Below the pieces are notes generated by a model. That model was not told the DNA's origin and did no database searches. It worked only from the letters and a program-made list of their open reading frames with translations. From Mameliella sp. CS4 (GTDB taxonomy: Bacteria > Pseudomonadota > Alphaproteobacteria > Rhodobacterales > Rhodobacteraceae): a stretch of 43,431 bases of DNA. The position numbers and the translations under genes were made by a program. The DNA lies in NCBI RefSeq assembly GCF_019392335.1, contig NZ_JAHXRQ010000032.1, forward strand, positions 1-43,431, written 5' to 3'. Positions 16,800 through 25,853 of the stretch are shown here, piece by piece (the stretch's first letter is position 1; each line of letters starts with the position of its first letter).

Positions 16800-17165
16800 G
16801 GAAAAGTTACAGAAATAACCGAATTCCATATTTGAGTAACGTGTCATACCCAACACCGGAACGCCCCCTTCCCGGCACGGCAGTCAGCCTGTTCCCCGGA
16901 GCCCTCCCTCGCGTGATGCCGGTAAAAGCCGGACCGGTTGGCGATGCAAGGGGCCGCAGGCCCGCGCAAGGCGCGGCTTGCCCTTGCATCGCCGGGCGGT
17001 CTGGCTCAGGCAGCACGAACGCGAGGGCGGGCGCAGGGAAACAGGCGATGCTTGTTCCCGGGTGACTCTGGAAGCCAGAAACAGGCGCAGCCTGTCCAAA
17101 CGGGTCGGCGGGCGGGCGCCTTTGCGGCGCATGCCGCAAACAGTCCCGTCCCGGCGACCGCAAAA
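16800..17165. other. non-coding stretch with a run of hairpins
   Basis: No convincing gene lies between the paaJ promoter and the katG terminator. Open frames here lack ribosome sites and are arginine- and proline-rich. The stretch instead holds four inverted repeats. They are 13-bp perfect arms at 16940-16952/16981-16993; a 5-bp GGGAA/TTCCC pair at 17036-17059, extendable with one bulge; ACAGGC-GCA-GCCTGT at 17081-17095; and TTTGCGGC-GCAT-GCCGCAAA at 17121-17140. None has a T-tract. It may be a structured repeat or a remnant. Confidence 0.5.
16940..16993. repeat. 13-bp perfect inverted repeat with 28-nt loop
   Basis: GGCGATGCAAGGG and CCCTTGCATCGCC are exact reverse complements. The loop contains a further GCCGC/GCGGC pair. 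It lies in the non-coding stretch between paaJ and katG. Confidence 0.7.
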
Positions 17166-17172
17166 CGAAAAA

Positions 17173-17198
17173 GGGCGCCCCGGTGTCCCGGAGCGCCC
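17173..17198 (-). terminator. Rho-independent terminator of katG
   Basis: An 11-bp stem (one G-U pair on the minus strand) with a 4-nt loop (TGTC on the plus strand). On the minus strand it is followed by TTTTTCGTTTT. It lies 26 bp past the katG stop. Confidence 0.9.
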
Positions 17199-17224
17199 CC
17201 TTCAGATCAGCAAACCCGCCGCGA

Positions 17225-19390
17225 TCAGGCGTCGACGCGGTCGGCGTTCATCACCTTGGTCCAGGCCGCGACAAAGTCCTTCACGAACTTCTCGGCGCCA
17301 TCGTCCTGGGCGTAGACCTCGGCGTAGGCACGCAGGATCGAGTTCGAGCCGAACACCAGGTCCACGCGCGTCGCGGTGAACTTGACCTCGCCCGTCTTGC
17401 GGTCCTGAATCTCGTAGGTGCCATCGCCACCGGGCACCCACTTGAAGCCCATGTCCGTCAGATTGACGAAGAAGTCCGTTGTCAGCGCACCCGCGCGGTC
17501 GGTAAAGACGCCATGCGCCGTGCCGCCGTGGTTGGTGCCCATCGCGCGCATGCCGCCCAGCAGGCAGGTCATCTCCGGCGCCGTCAGGCCCATCAGCTGG
17601 GCACGGTCCAGAAGCAGCTCCTCTGCGCTGACGATATAGTCCTTCTTCAGCCAGTTGCGGAACCCGTCGGCGACCGGCTCGAGCACGTCAAAGCTGTCGG
17701 CGTCGGTCATCTCGGCACTTGCATCGCCACGGCCCGGCGTGAACGGTACCTCGATGTCGAAACCCGCCGCCTTTGCGGCCTGCTCGACACCGACATTGCC
17801 GGCCAGCACGATGACATCGGCAACCGAGGCGCCGGTTTCCGCCGCGATCGGTTCCAGCGCCTGCAGCACTTTCGCCAGGCGGGCCGGCTCATTGCCCTCC
17901 CAGTCCTTCTGCGGGGCAAGCCGGATGCGCGCGCCATTGGCACCGCCGCGCAGGTCCGACTGGCGGAAGGTCCGCGCGCTGTCCCATGCGGTGGCGACCA
18001 TCTCGGCGGTCGACAGGCCGCTTTCGGCGATCTTGGCCTTGACCGCGGCCACATCGTAGCCGGTCGATCCCGCAGGGATCGGATCCTGCCAGATCAGGTC
18101 CTCGGCCGGGGCATCGGGGCCGATGTAACGGTCACGGGTGCCCATGTCGCGGTGGATCAGCTTGAACCAGGCGCGACCAAAGCAGTCCTCGAAATAGGCC
18201 TGGTCGGCCATGAATTTCTGGCAGATCTCGTTATAGACCGGGTCCATCTTCATGGCCATGTCGGCGTCGGTCATCATCGGCATGACACGCTTGGACGAAT
18301 CCGTGGGATCGACCGGCATGTCCTCTTCCTTGATGTCGATCGGACGCCACTGGTTGGCGCCGGCGGGCGACTTCGTCAGCTCCCACTCGTAACCGAAGAG
18401 CAGCTTGAAATAGCCCATGTCCCACTTGGTCGGGTTGGTCGTCCAAGCGCCCTCGATCCCCGAGGTCACAGCGTTGGTCGCCTTGCCGTTCAGGTTCGGG
18501 TTGATCCAGCCAAAGCCCTGGCTCTCGACGTCAGCACCCTCGGGCTCTGCGCCCAGTGCATCCGCGTCGCCGTTGCCATGCGCCTTGCCGACGGTGTGGC
18601 CGCCGCAGGTCAGGGCCGCGGTTTCCTCGTCGTTCATCGCCATGCGGGCAAAGGTCTCGCGGACCTGCGCGCCGGTCTTGATCGGGTCGGGCTGGCCGTT
18701 GACGCCTTCCGGGTTCACGTAGATCAGGCCCATCTGGACAGCCGCCAGCGGGTTCTCCATCGTGTCGGGCTTGGCCACGTCGTCGTACCGATTGTCCGAC
18801 GGTGCCAGCCACTCGCGCTCGGCCCCCCAGTAGGTGTCCTTTTCCGGATGCCAGATGTCCTCACGACCGAAGGAGAAACCATAGGTCTTCAGGCCCATCG
18901 ATTCATAGGCCATGTTGCCCGCCAACAGGATCAGGTCGGCCCAGCTCAGCTTGTTGCCGTACTTCTTCTTGACCGGCCACAGCAGGCGGCGCGCCTTGTC
19001 CAGGTTGCCGTTGTCCGGCCAGCTGTTCAGCGGAGCAAAGCGGATGTTGCCGTGACCGCCGCCACCGCGCCCGTCCGCCAGGCGGTAAGAGCCGGCAGAG
19101 TGCCACGCCAGACGGATCATCAACCCGCCATAGTGGCCATAGTCCGCCGGCCACCAGTCCTGGCTCTCGGTCATCAGCGCCTTGACGTCGGCCTTGACCG
19201 CGTCGAAATCCAGGCTCTTGACCTCTTCGCGATAGTCAAAGTCCGCGCCCAGCGGATTCACCTTGCTGTCGTGCTGGTGCAGGATGTCCAGGTTCAGCGT
19301 CTTCGGCCACCAATCGGTGACCGTGGTGCCGGTCTCGGTGATCGCACCGTGCATGACCGGGCATTTGCCCGCCATATCATTGCCGTCCAT
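17225..19390 (-). CDS. katG: catalase-peroxidase
   Basis: KatG of 721 residues, the usual length. It is a two-domain haem enzyme that removes H2O2 by catalase and peroxidase activity. The distal triad Arg93-Trp96-His97 (MIRLAWHSAG), Tyr224 (MGLIYVNPEG) of the Met-Tyr-Trp cross-link, and proximal His265 (CGGHTVGKAHG) are all seen. It lies divergent from oxyR across 201 bp, the classic arrangement for OxyR-activated katG. A strong terminator follows. Confidence 0.97.
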   Translation of the reverse strand: MDGNDMAGKCPVMHGAITETGTTVTDWWPKTLNLDILHQHDSKVNPLGADFDYREEVKSLDFDAVKADVKALMTESQDWWPADYGHYGGLMIRLAWHSAGSYRLADGRGGGGHGNIRFAPLNSWPDNGNLDKARRLLWPVKKKYGNKLSWADLILLAGNMAYESMGLKTYGFSFGREDIWHPEKDTYWGAEREWLAPSDNRYDDVAKPDTMENPLAAVQMGLIYVNPEGVNGQPDPIKTGAQVRETFARMAMNDEETAALTCGGHTVGKAHGNGDADALGAEPEGADVESQGFGWINPNLNGKATNAVTSGIEGAWTTNPTKWDMGYFKLLFGYEWELTKSPAGANQWRPIDIKEEDMPVDPTDSSKRVMPMMTDADMAMKMDPVYNEICQKFMADQAYFEDCFGRAWFKLIHRDMGTRDRYIGPDAPAEDLIWQDPIPAGSTGYDVAAVKAKIAESGLSTAEMVATAWDSARTFRQSDLRGGANGARIRLAPQKDWEGNEPARLAKVLQALEPIAAETGASVADVIVLAGNVGVEQAAKAAGFDIEVPFTPGRGDASAEMTDADSFDVLEPVADGFRNWLKKDYIVSAEELLLDRAQLMGLTAPEMTCLLGGMRAMGTNHGGTAHGVFTDRAGALTTDFFVNLTDMGFKWVPGGDGTYEIQDRKTGEVKFTATRVDLVFGSNSILRAYAEVYAQDDGAEKFVKDFVAAWTKVMNADRVDA

Positions 19391-19520
19391 GATGTTCTCC
19401 CTTGGTCAAAACGTCGGTCCGGACCTTTGCGGCCCGACCCGTTCCTTGTCTCTCTGCGGGGAGACAGCGTATCGCGCGGGGCCCTCGCCGGCCCGCAAGG
19501 CGACTCGCCCTCTCTTACCC

Positions 19521-19533
19521 TAGAATGCTTCTA
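19521..19533. promoter_or_regulatory. candidate OxyR half-operator
   Basis: TAGAATGCTTCTA is a perfect inverted repeat of the form TAG-N7-CTA, close to half of the OxyR consensus (ATAG-N7-CTAT). It lies in the katG-oxyR intergenic region. A second matching half at the expected spacing is not obvious, so the call is tentative. Confidence 0.4.
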
Positions 19534-19591
19534 ACAAGTGCCGACCATATGTTTAAGTTGTATTTTCTCATCATCGCAATAACTTTTCCCT

Positions 19592-20500
19592 ATGAAGAAT
19601 CTGACACTCCGCCAACTCCGCTATTTCGAGGCACTCGCCCGGCACGGCCATTTCGGGCGCGCTGCCGCAGCCTGTTCGATCTCGCAGCCCGCACTCTCGG
19701 TGCAGATCCGCGACCTCGAGGCCGACCTGGGCGCCCCCCTCTTCGAACGCGGCGCCCGACAAGTGCGGCTGACGGCCCTGGGCGAGGCCTGCCTCAGCCG
19801 GGCGGTGGAGATCCTGCGCGCGGTCGACGAATTCGATGACCTCGCCCGCGCCGCACAAGGCGACCTGGTCGGGCGCCTGCGGCTGGGCGTGATCCCGACC
19901 GTCGCCCCCTACCTGCTGCCCGCCCTCTTTGCCGAGCTGAACCGCAACCACGTCGGGCTTGACCTGCATGTGCGCGAAACGCTCACCCCCCGGTTGTTGG
20001 GCGAATTGCACGAAGGCAAGATCGACGCCGCCATCCTTGCCCTTCCGGTCGGCGAGGCCGGCCTGCACGAGGTGGCGCTCTTCGATGAAAGCTTTGTCTT
20101 CGTCCGGCCAGAGGCCGAGGCCAACGCGCCCGTGCCAGACGGAGAAGCGCTGCAAAAGATGCGCCTGTTGCTGCTGGAAGAAGGGCATTGCTTTCGCGAC
20201 CAGGCGCTGAGTTTCTGCAAGCTCAGTTCCGCCACGCCGCGCGACGGACTGGACGGGTCCTCGCTGACGACGCTGGTGCAGATGGTGGGGGCCGGCCTGG
20301 GTGTAACCCTGATCCCGGAAATGGCGGTGCCGGTCGAAACCCCTGCCGCCCGCGTGTCCATCGCCCGCTTTGCCGAGCCGCAGCCGACACGCACCATCGG
20401 CATGGTCTGGCGCAACTCCAGCCCCTTGTCCGAGCAATTCCGCCATTTCTCGGAAACCGTCCGCAGCGCGGCAATGGTTGGACGACTGGCCCGGACATGA
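19592..20500 (+). CDS. oxyR: hydrogen peroxide-responsive LysR-type regulator OxyR
   Basis: A LysR-type regulator of 302 residues. The HTH is at residues 5-60 (HFGRAAAACSISQPALSVQI). The redox pair is Cys200 and Cys209 in EEGHCFRDQALSFC, matching Cys199/Cys208 of E. coli OxyR in position and surroundings. It should sense H2O2 by disulfide formation and activate katG. It is divergent from katG and convergent with the mct operon. Confidence 0.95.
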   Translation: MKNLTLRQLRYFEALARHGHFGRAAAACSISQPALSVQIRDLEADLGAPLFERGARQVRLTALGEACLSRAVEILRAVDEFDDLARAAQGDLVGRLRLGVIPTVAPYLLPALFAELNRNHVGLDLHVRETLTPRLLGELHEGKIDAAILALPVGEAGLHEVALFDESFVFVRPEAEANAPVPDGEALQKMRLLLLEEGHCFRDQALSFCKLSSATPRDGLDGSSLTTLVQMVGAGLGVTLIPEMAVPVETPAARVSIARFAEPQPTRTIGMVWRNSSPLSEQFRHFSETVRSAAMVGRLART

Positions 20501-20509
20501 CACAGAAAA

Positions 20510-20535
20510 CCCCGGGAAACCTTTGTTTCCCGGGG
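20510..20535 (-). terminator. terminator of the sgaA-mct operon
   Basis: An 11-bp perfect stem (CCCCGGGAAAC / GTTTCCCGGGG) around a 4-nt loop. On the minus strand it is followed by TTTTCTG; the plus-strand side has no T-tract. It may also stop oxyR transcription weakly. Confidence 0.8.
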
Positions 20536-20597
20536 CGTTATGGTCAGATCTTCTGTTTGGCGGGGAGCGACCTGACCACCATGTCACAAAGAATTAC

Positions 20598-21836
20598 TCA
20601 CGAGGCCAGACGAAAATCGCCGCGCGGCTGCACCGCCACGCCCTCATCCATCAGCTTGCCGATCTCGCCGTCGGACAGTTTCGCGACATCGGCCAGGATC
20701 TCCTCGGTGTGCTGACCCAGTTGCGGGGCCGGGCGCGGCACCTCGCGGTCGATTCCGGCGAAACTGAACGGCGAACCGGGCACCCGGTACCGGCCGATCC
20801 CCGGCTGCTCGATTTCCGAGAACATCGGGTTCTCGGTCGTCAGGTCCGCGTCCTCGCGCAGGGCCTGGGCAAAGCTGCGGAACTGCGACCAAGTCACGCC
20901 ACCCTTGTCGAAATCCGATGCAAAATCACTCACCTTGCGCCGTGCGAACCAAGGAGCCAGCACTTTTGTGATCTCGGCCCGATAGGTCCAGCGGGCTCCC
21001 TCCTGCATCAGGTCCACGCCCAGCCGTGCTGCCAGGTAGCCCATGTCCTGCTCGGTGCCGGTGACCTTCATCAGGTTCCTCCACTGGCGCGGGGTCAGGG
21101 CGATCACCATGACGCGCCGCCCGTCGGCACAGACGAAGTCCTGCCCGTAAGCGCCATAAAGCGAATTGCCCGCCTTGGCCCGGTCGGTCCCGTTGACCGC
21201 GACCTCGCCGATGATGCCAAGGTTGCCCAGCATTGCCGCCGCCGCGTCTTTGAGTGTCAGATCAACAAACTGCCCCAACCCTTTGCGAAGGCGCGTTCTT
21301 TCCGCAGCCAGAAGGCCGGAGACCACCATGTTTCCTGCGATGCAGTCCCAGGCCGGCAGGACATGCGCCACCGGGTCGGACGTCCCTTCCGGACCCGTCG
21401 CCATCGGGAACCCCAGGCTGGGATTCACCGTGTAGTCCACCGCCGGCCTCCCGTGCCGATCGCCCCGCAAGGAGACCATGCACAGGTCCTTGCGGCGGGC
21501 TTGCAGCGTCTCGTAATCGGTCCAGCCCTTCGCGGCGAGGTTGGTGATGAACAGCCCCGCGTCCTCGCCCGGGGCGCAGATGATTTCCTGCGCGATCTCG
21601 CGCCCGCGCGGGCTTTTCACGTCCAGCGCGACAGAGCGTTTCCCCTTGTTCATCCCGGCCCAGAAAAGGCTTTCTCCGGAGGATGTTACAGGCCAACGCT
21701 TATAGTCCATTCCGCCCTGCGGCAGGTCGAAACGGATCACGTCCGCGCCCATCTGCGCCAGGGTCATGCCCGCCAGGGGCACCGCCACGAAGGCCGAGCT
21801 TTCGACCACGCGCATGCCGTCCAGAATGCCGCTCAT
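20598..21836 (-). CDS. mct: mesaconyl-CoA C1-C4 CoA transferase (2-methylfumaryl-CoA isomerase)
   Basis: A class III (CaiB/BaiF) CoA transferase of 412 residues. The N-terminus (GMRVVESSAFVAVPLAGMTL), MDYKRWPVT, FWAGMNKGKRS and the C-terminal NPMFSEIEQPGIGRYRVPGS match, from memory, Chloroflexus Mct along the whole length. Mct moves CoA within mesaconyl-CoA from C1 to C4, an intramolecular transfer in the 3-hydroxypropionate bicycle. The ATG at 21836 overlaps the preceding stop as ATGA. It is the last gene of the operon. An itaconate CoA transferase is the main alternative. Confidence 0.88.
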   Translation of the reverse strand: MSGILDGMRVVESSAFVAVPLAGMTLAQMGADVIRFDLPQGGMDYKRWPVTSSGESLFWAGMNKGKRSVALDVKSPRGREIAQEIICAPGEDAGLFITNLAAKGWTDYETLQARRKDLCMVSLRGDRHGRPAVDYTVNPSLGFPMATGPEGTSDPVAHVLPAWDCIAGNMVVSGLLAAERTRLRKGLGQFVDLTLKDAAAAMLGNLGIIGEVAVNGTDRAKAGNSLYGAYGQDFVCADGRRVMVIALTPRQWRNLMKVTGTEQDMGYLAARLGVDLMQEGARWTYRAEITKVLAPWFARRKVSDFASDFDKGGVTWSQFRSFAQALREDADLTTENPMFSEIEQPGIGRYRVPGSPFSFAGIDREVPRPAPQLGQHTEEILADVAKLSDGEIGKLMDEGVAVQPRGDFRLAS

Positions 21837-22702
21837 GTCTCCCACTCCATTCTTGCCTGAAGCCCGAGGTAATCCTCGAAGGTGGCGGTCCCGACCTCTA
21901 TGGCCCCACCCGCCGGGTCCAGGGCGCCCACGAGGCGCAGGTCGGAATCGTGGAACATCGGGTGCACGACGCGATACTTGAACCGCGACGGCGCCTTGCC
22001 GGTGTGCCGCTCTGCCGCTTCGATCGCCATCGTCGCCTGCATCGGCCCATGCACGACCAGCGCCGGGTACTTTTCCACCTGCTGCGCGTAAGGCAGGTCA
22101 TAGTGGATGCGATGCGCATTGTAAGTCGCTGCTGAATAACGGAAAAGCCGAACCTCATTCATCGGCACGCGCTCATCGTAGGCCGTCCGCTCGGGCACCG
22201 GCACCTGCCGCGGAGGGCGGAAGGTCTTGGGGATGTCGAGGTAGACGATATTCTGCTCTTCCTCGATCACGCCGCCCTGTTCCCCGGTGGTCACATGGTC
22301 GACGGTGACAAAGGCCATCGGCCCGGTCTTGCCTTCCTTCTGCGTCACCGCCCGGATGGTCGAGACCTTGGTCAGCCGCTCTCCGACGTGAAAGACGCCG
22401 CCAAAGCGGACGTCACCACCCGCCCACATGCGGCGGCGAAAAGGCAAGGGCGGCAGGAATCCACCCAGCGCCGGGTGCCCGTCCTCGCCCAGTTCGCTCA
22501 TCGGGACAAATTCCGGAAAAGCGACCCAGTGCCAGAGGCTTGGCAGCTCCATTCCGGCCCGCACGTCACGGACCGGAGACAGGTCATGGCTGACCGCGGC
22601 GTTCAGCATCCCCGCGAGGTTGGGCGTGACGCCCCCCTCGCGGGTTTCGCTGCGACCGATCCAGTCCGTATAGTCCGGCTCCACGAGGGACGCGGCGCTC
22701 AT
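21833..22702 (-). CDS. meh: mesaconyl-C4-CoA hydratase (HTD2/MaoC-type)
   Basis: A 289-residue hotdog hydratase of the FAS1-like/HTD2 type. LWHWVAFPEF and the C-terminal hotdog motif with YNAHRIHYDLPYA and VVHGPMQATM are seen; the Asn/His residues there are the likely active site. Placed between mtkB and mct with ATGA overlaps at both ends, it most likely hydrates mesaconyl-C4-CoA to (S)-citramalyl-CoA. Itaconyl-CoA hydratases of itaconate degradation belong to the same fold, so that reaction cannot be excluded. Confidence 0.8.
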   Translation of the reverse strand: MSAASLVEPDYTDWIGRSETREGGVTPNLAGMLNAAVSHDLSPVRDVRAGMELPSLWHWVAFPEFVPMSELGEDGHPALGGFLPPLPFRRRMWAGGDVRFGGVFHVGERLTKVSTIRAVTQKEGKTGPMAFVTVDHVTTGEQGGVIEEEQNIVYLDIPKTFRPPRQVPVPERTAYDERVPMNEVRLFRYSAATYNAHRIHYDLPYAQQVEKYPALVVHGPMQATMAIEAAERHTGKAPSRFKYRVVHPMFHDSDLRLVGALDPAGGAIEVGTATFEDYLGLQARMEWET

Positions 22703-23595
22703 GCCGCAGCCTTCATGCCCAGGACTTCGGCCATCGTCCGCCCCATCGCAGAGGGGTTCGGCGCCACGGTGATGCCTGCAGAGGAGAGGATCTCGACCTT
22801 TTCCTGCGCGCTTTCGCCAAAGGCACTGATGATCGCGCCCGCGTGCCCCATCTGCCGCCCCTTGGGCGCGGCAAGACCCGCGATATAGGCCGCCACCGGC
22901 TTGGTCATGTGGTCGCGGACATAGGCGGCTGCCTCTGCCTCTTGCGGGCCACCGATTTCGCCGATCATCATGACAGCATCGGTTTCCGGATCGTTTTCAA
23001 AGAGTTCGAGGATGTCCTTGAAGCTCGACCCGTTGATCGGATCGCCGCCGATGCCGATCGAGGACGAGATCCCGATGCCCAGCGCCTTCATCTGGCTGGC
23101 CGCCTCATAACCCAGGGTGCCGGAGCGTCCGACGATGCCAATGCGGCCCGGCATGTAGATATGCGGCGGCATGATCCCCATGAAGCCCTTGCCGGGGCTG
23201 ATGATGCCCGCGCAGTTCGGCCCGATCAGGCGCATCTTGCGGTCACGCGGGTAGCGGCGGAGAAAGCGTTTCACCCGCATCATGTCCTGCGCCGGGATGC
23301 CGTCGGTCACGCAGACCGCCGTCTTGATGCCCGCGTCGGCGGCCTCCATCATCGCGTCGGCGGCGAAGGGCGGCGGCACGAACAGCAGCGAGGCCTCGGC
23401 GCCGGTCTGCTCCACCGCCTCGCGGACGGTGTTGAAGACCGGGCGGTTCAGGACGGTGCTGCCGCCCTTGCCGGGGGTGACGCCGGCAACGACCTTGGTG
23501 CCATATTCGATCATTTCCTGCGCGTGGAACTGGCCGATCCGGCCGGAAAGCCCCTGCACGACGACCTTGGTATCTTCGGTGATGAGAATTGCCAT
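22699..23595 (-). CDS. mtkB: malate-CoA ligase subunit alpha (malate thiokinase)
   Basis: An ADP-forming acyl-CoA synthetase alpha subunit of 298 residues, close to SucD. It has a CoA-binding Rossmann domain (GLSGRIGQFHAQEMIEYGT), the LIGPNCAGIISPG motif and the phosphohistidine loop GRQMGHAGAIIS. With the adjacent beta subunit it forms malyl-CoA from malate, ATP and CoA. The neighbouring malyl-CoA lyase gene favours malate thiokinase over succinyl-CoA synthetase. AAGGAG precedes the start. Confidence 0.88.
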   Translation of the reverse strand: MAILITEDTKVVVQGLSGRIGQFHAQEMIEYGTKVVAGVTPGKGGSTVLNRPVFNTVREAVEQTGAEASLLFVPPPFAADAMMEAADAGIKTAVCVTDGIPAQDMMRVKRFLRRYPRDRKMRLIGPNCAGIISPGKGFMGIMPPHIYMPGRIGIVGRSGTLGYEAASQMKALGIGISSSIGIGGDPINGSSFKDILELFENDPETDAVMMIGEIGGPQEAEAAAYVRDHMTKPVAAYIAGLAAPKGRQMGHAGAIISAFGESAQEKVEILSSAGITVAPNPSAMGRTMAEVLGMKAAA

Positions 23596-23607
23596 TGTCC
23601 GGGCTCC

Positions 23608-24786
23608 TTATTCGGCGGCGATGGTTTGCGGGCGGGCGGCGACGGCCTTTTCCGCCGCTTCTTCCAGCGTGTCGGCAGAGATGATCGGCAGGCCGCTTTC
23701 GCGGATGATCTTCTGCCCTTCCTCGACGTTGGTGCCGCTGAGGCGCACCACGACAGGCAGTTCGATGCCGACTTCCTTGTAGGCCTGGATCACCCCCTTC
23801 GCGATCCAGTCGCAACGGTTGATGCCCGCGAAGATGTTGACGAGGATCACCGCCACATTCCGGTCCGAGAGGACGGTGCGGAAGGCCTGGCAGACCCGTT
23901 CGGGCGAAGCGCCTCCGCCGATGTCGAGGAAGTTGGCAGGTTCCCCCCCGGCCAGCTGGATCATGTCCATCGAGGCCATCGCCAGACCGGCCCCGTTGAT
24001 GATACAGCCTATGTCGCCATCCAGGCCGACATAGGCCAGCCCGTTGTCATAGGCAGTTGCCTCGCGCGGGTCCTCCTGGGACGGATCACGCAGGGAGGCA
24101 ATGGCGGGATGCTTATACAGCGCGTTGGAATCAAAGGACATTTTCGCATCCAGCGCCACCAGGTCGCCCGATCCGGTGATGACCAGCGGATTGATCTCGA
24201 CCATCATCGCATCCAGGTCGCGATAGGCGCGATAGCAGGCCCGCAGGAAGGTCGAGAACTGGTCGACCTGCTTGGGTTCCAGCCCCAGGCGAAAGCCCAG
24301 CTCGCGCGCCTGGTACAGGGCCAGCCCCACCGCCGGATCGACGACCGACCGCACCAAGCTGTCGGGATCTTCCTCGGCCAGGTCTTCGATCTCCATCCCG
24401 CCGTGGCCGGAGGCGACGATCATGATGCGCTCGGTCTTCCGGTCCAAAACAAAGCCCAGGTAAAGCTCCTGCGCGATGTCCGAGGCTTCCTCGACCCAGA
24501 GCCGGAAAACTCCCTTGCCGTTCGCGTCGGTCTGCTTGGTGACAAGCTGCTGGCCCAGCAGGCCGCGGGCGAAGTCTGCCACTTCCTGCTCCGACTTGCA
24601 GACCTTGACGCCGCCCACTTCGCCGCGTCCGCCAGAGTGGATCTGCGCCTTGACGACCCAGGCGTTCCCGCCCAGTTCGCGGGCGCGGTAGGCCGCCTGC
24701 TCCGGCGAATAGGCCAGGCCGCCGCGCGGCACGGGGACGCCAAAGCTCTTCAGGATTTCCTTGGCCTGATGTTCATGAATGTCCAT
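23608..24786 (-). CDS. mtkA: malate-CoA ligase subunit beta (malate thiokinase)
   Basis: A 392-residue ATP-grasp protein, close to SucC. N-terminal MDIHEHQAKEILKSFGVPVP, the basic loop KAQIHSGGRGEVGGVKV, MMVEINPLVI (metal binding) and ANFLDIGGGASPERV are all family features. It is the ATP-binding partner of the downstream alpha subunit, 12 bp away. GGGAGGAT precedes the ATG. Activity on citramalate or itaconate is possible in this context but untested. Confidence 0.88.
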   Translation of the reverse strand: MDIHEHQAKEILKSFGVPVPRGGLAYSPEQAAYRARELGGNAWVVKAQIHSGGRGEVGGVKVCKSEQEVADFARGLLGQQLVTKQTDANGKGVFRLWVEEASDIAQELYLGFVLDRKTERIMIVASGHGGMEIEDLAEEDPDSLVRSVVDPAVGLALYQARELGFRLGLEPKQVDQFSTFLRACYRAYRDLDAMMVEINPLVITGSGDLVALDAKMSFDSNALYKHPAIASLRDPSQEDPREATAYDNGLAYVGLDGDIGCIINGAGLAMASMDMIQLAGGEPANFLDIGGGASPERVCQAFRTVLSDRNVAVILVNIFAGINRCDWIAKGVIQAYKEVGIELPVVVRLSGTNVEEGQKIIRESGLPIISADTLEEAAEKAVAARPQTIAAE

Positions 24787-24809
24787 ATTCTATCCTCCCT
24801 CTGCGCGGG

Positions 24810-25769
24810 TTATTCTGCGGCGATGCCGGTGCCCTTGGCGGCAATCGCCTTGGCCACGTCGATCACGTTGCGGGCCATCTTTTCGCTGGCGGCGTCGATC
24901 ATCTTGCCGTCGAGGCTGGCAGCACCCTTGCCCGCGGCCTCGGCGGCCTTGAGCTCTTCGATGATGCGTTCGGCCTTGGTGACTTCGGCCTCGGGCGGGC
25001 TGAAAACGTCGTTGGCCATCGCGATCTGGCTGGGGTGGATGGCCCACTTGCCCTCACAGCCCAGCGCGGCGGCGCGGCGCGCGGCGTCGACAAAGCCCTG
25101 GCCGTCAGCGAAATCGCCAAAGGGCCCGTCGATGGCGCGCAGCCCGTAGGCGCGGCAGGCGATGACCATGCGGGTGATCGAGGCATGCCACTGATCGCCC
25201 GGATAGTTCGGGTTCAGCCCGCCGATGTTCACCGTGCGCGCCCGCATCGAGGCGGCGTAGTCGGCCACGCCGAAATGCAGCGCCTCCAGCCGCCCGCCGA
25301 ATTGCGCGATGGCCTCGACATTGGCCATGCCCAGCGCGGTTTCGATCAGCGCCTCAAGGCCGACGCGATGGGTCAGCCCGCAGGCCTGCTCGATCTGGTT
25401 GATCATCGCTTCGACCATGTAAAGGTCGGCGGGCACACCCACCTTGGGCACCAGGATCGTCTCGACCCGGTCGCCGGCCTTTTCCATGATATCGACCACG
25501 TCGCGGTACATGTAATGGGTATCCAGCCCGTTGATCCGCACCGAAACGGTCTTGCCCTTGCCGGCCCAGTCGATGTCGTTCAGCAACTCGACCGCGTTCT
25601 TGCGCGCCTGATCCTTTTCGGGCGGGGCCACCGCATCCTCGAGATCCAGAAAGACATAGTCGGCGGCGCTGTCGGCGGCCTTTTCGACCATACCGGGGTT
25701 GGAGGCGGGCACCGCCAGTTCGGAGCGGTGCAGGCGTTGCTTGCGCAGCGGGTGCAGGGTGTGAGACAT
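24810..25769 (-). CDS. mcl: malyl-CoA/citramalyl-CoA lyase (CitE-like)
   Basis: A CitE/HpcH-type lyase of 319 residues. FLDLEDAVAP, VRINGLDTHYMYRDVVD, ILVPKVGVPAD, LIETALGMANVEAI and DGPFGDFADGQGF are close, from memory, to Methylobacterium malyl-CoA lyase. The acidic metal ligands (Glu in LIETALG and an Asp downstream) are present. It should split malyl-CoA to acetyl-CoA and glyoxylate, and in Mct/Meh company perhaps citramalyl-CoA to acetyl-CoA and pyruvate. The loop after NIGGLNPNYP is shorter by roughly 16 residues than in remembered MclA sequences. The ATG at 25769 has AAAGG upstream; GTG at 25778 is an alternative. Confidence 0.88.
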   Translation of the reverse strand: MSHTLHPLRKQRLHRSELAVPASNPGMVEKAADSAADYVFLDLEDAVAPPEKDQARKNAVELLNDIDWAGKGKTVSVRINGLDTHYMYRDVVDIMEKAGDRVETILVPKVGVPADLYMVEAMINQIEQACGLTHRVGLEALIETALGMANVEAIAQFGGRLEALHFGVADYAASMRARTVNIGGLNPNYPGDQWHASITRMVIACRAYGLRAIDGPFGDFADGQGFVDAARRAAALGCEGKWAIHPSQIAMANDVFSPPEAEVTKAERIIEELKAAEAAGKGAASLDGKMIDAASEKMARNVIDVAKAIAAKGTGIAAE

Positions 25770-25805
25770 GGATTTCACCTTTCTTCAAAGCATGAGGGGA
25801 CCGGC

Positions 25806-25824
25806 CGCGCCCTTGCGGGGCGCG
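25806..25824. repeat. intra-operon hairpin
   Basis: CGCGCCC-TTGCG-GGGCGCG forms a 7-bp perfect stem in the 84-bp gap between sgaA and mcl. It has no T-tract on the minus strand, so mRNA stabilisation or processing is more likely than termination. Confidence 0.5.
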
Positions 25825-25853
25825 CTCAAAAGGTCCCGGGTATCGGGATTGGG

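Noticed and set aside
16807..17163. 118-residue open frame on the minus strand
   Set aside because: No start context, low-complexity composition, and its length is explained by high GC and the hairpins.
22699..24786. succinyl-CoA synthetase sucCD of the TCA cycle
   Set aside because: The genes sit with malyl-CoA lyase and mct/meh, not with TCA genes; malate thiokinase fits better. Not excluded biochemically.
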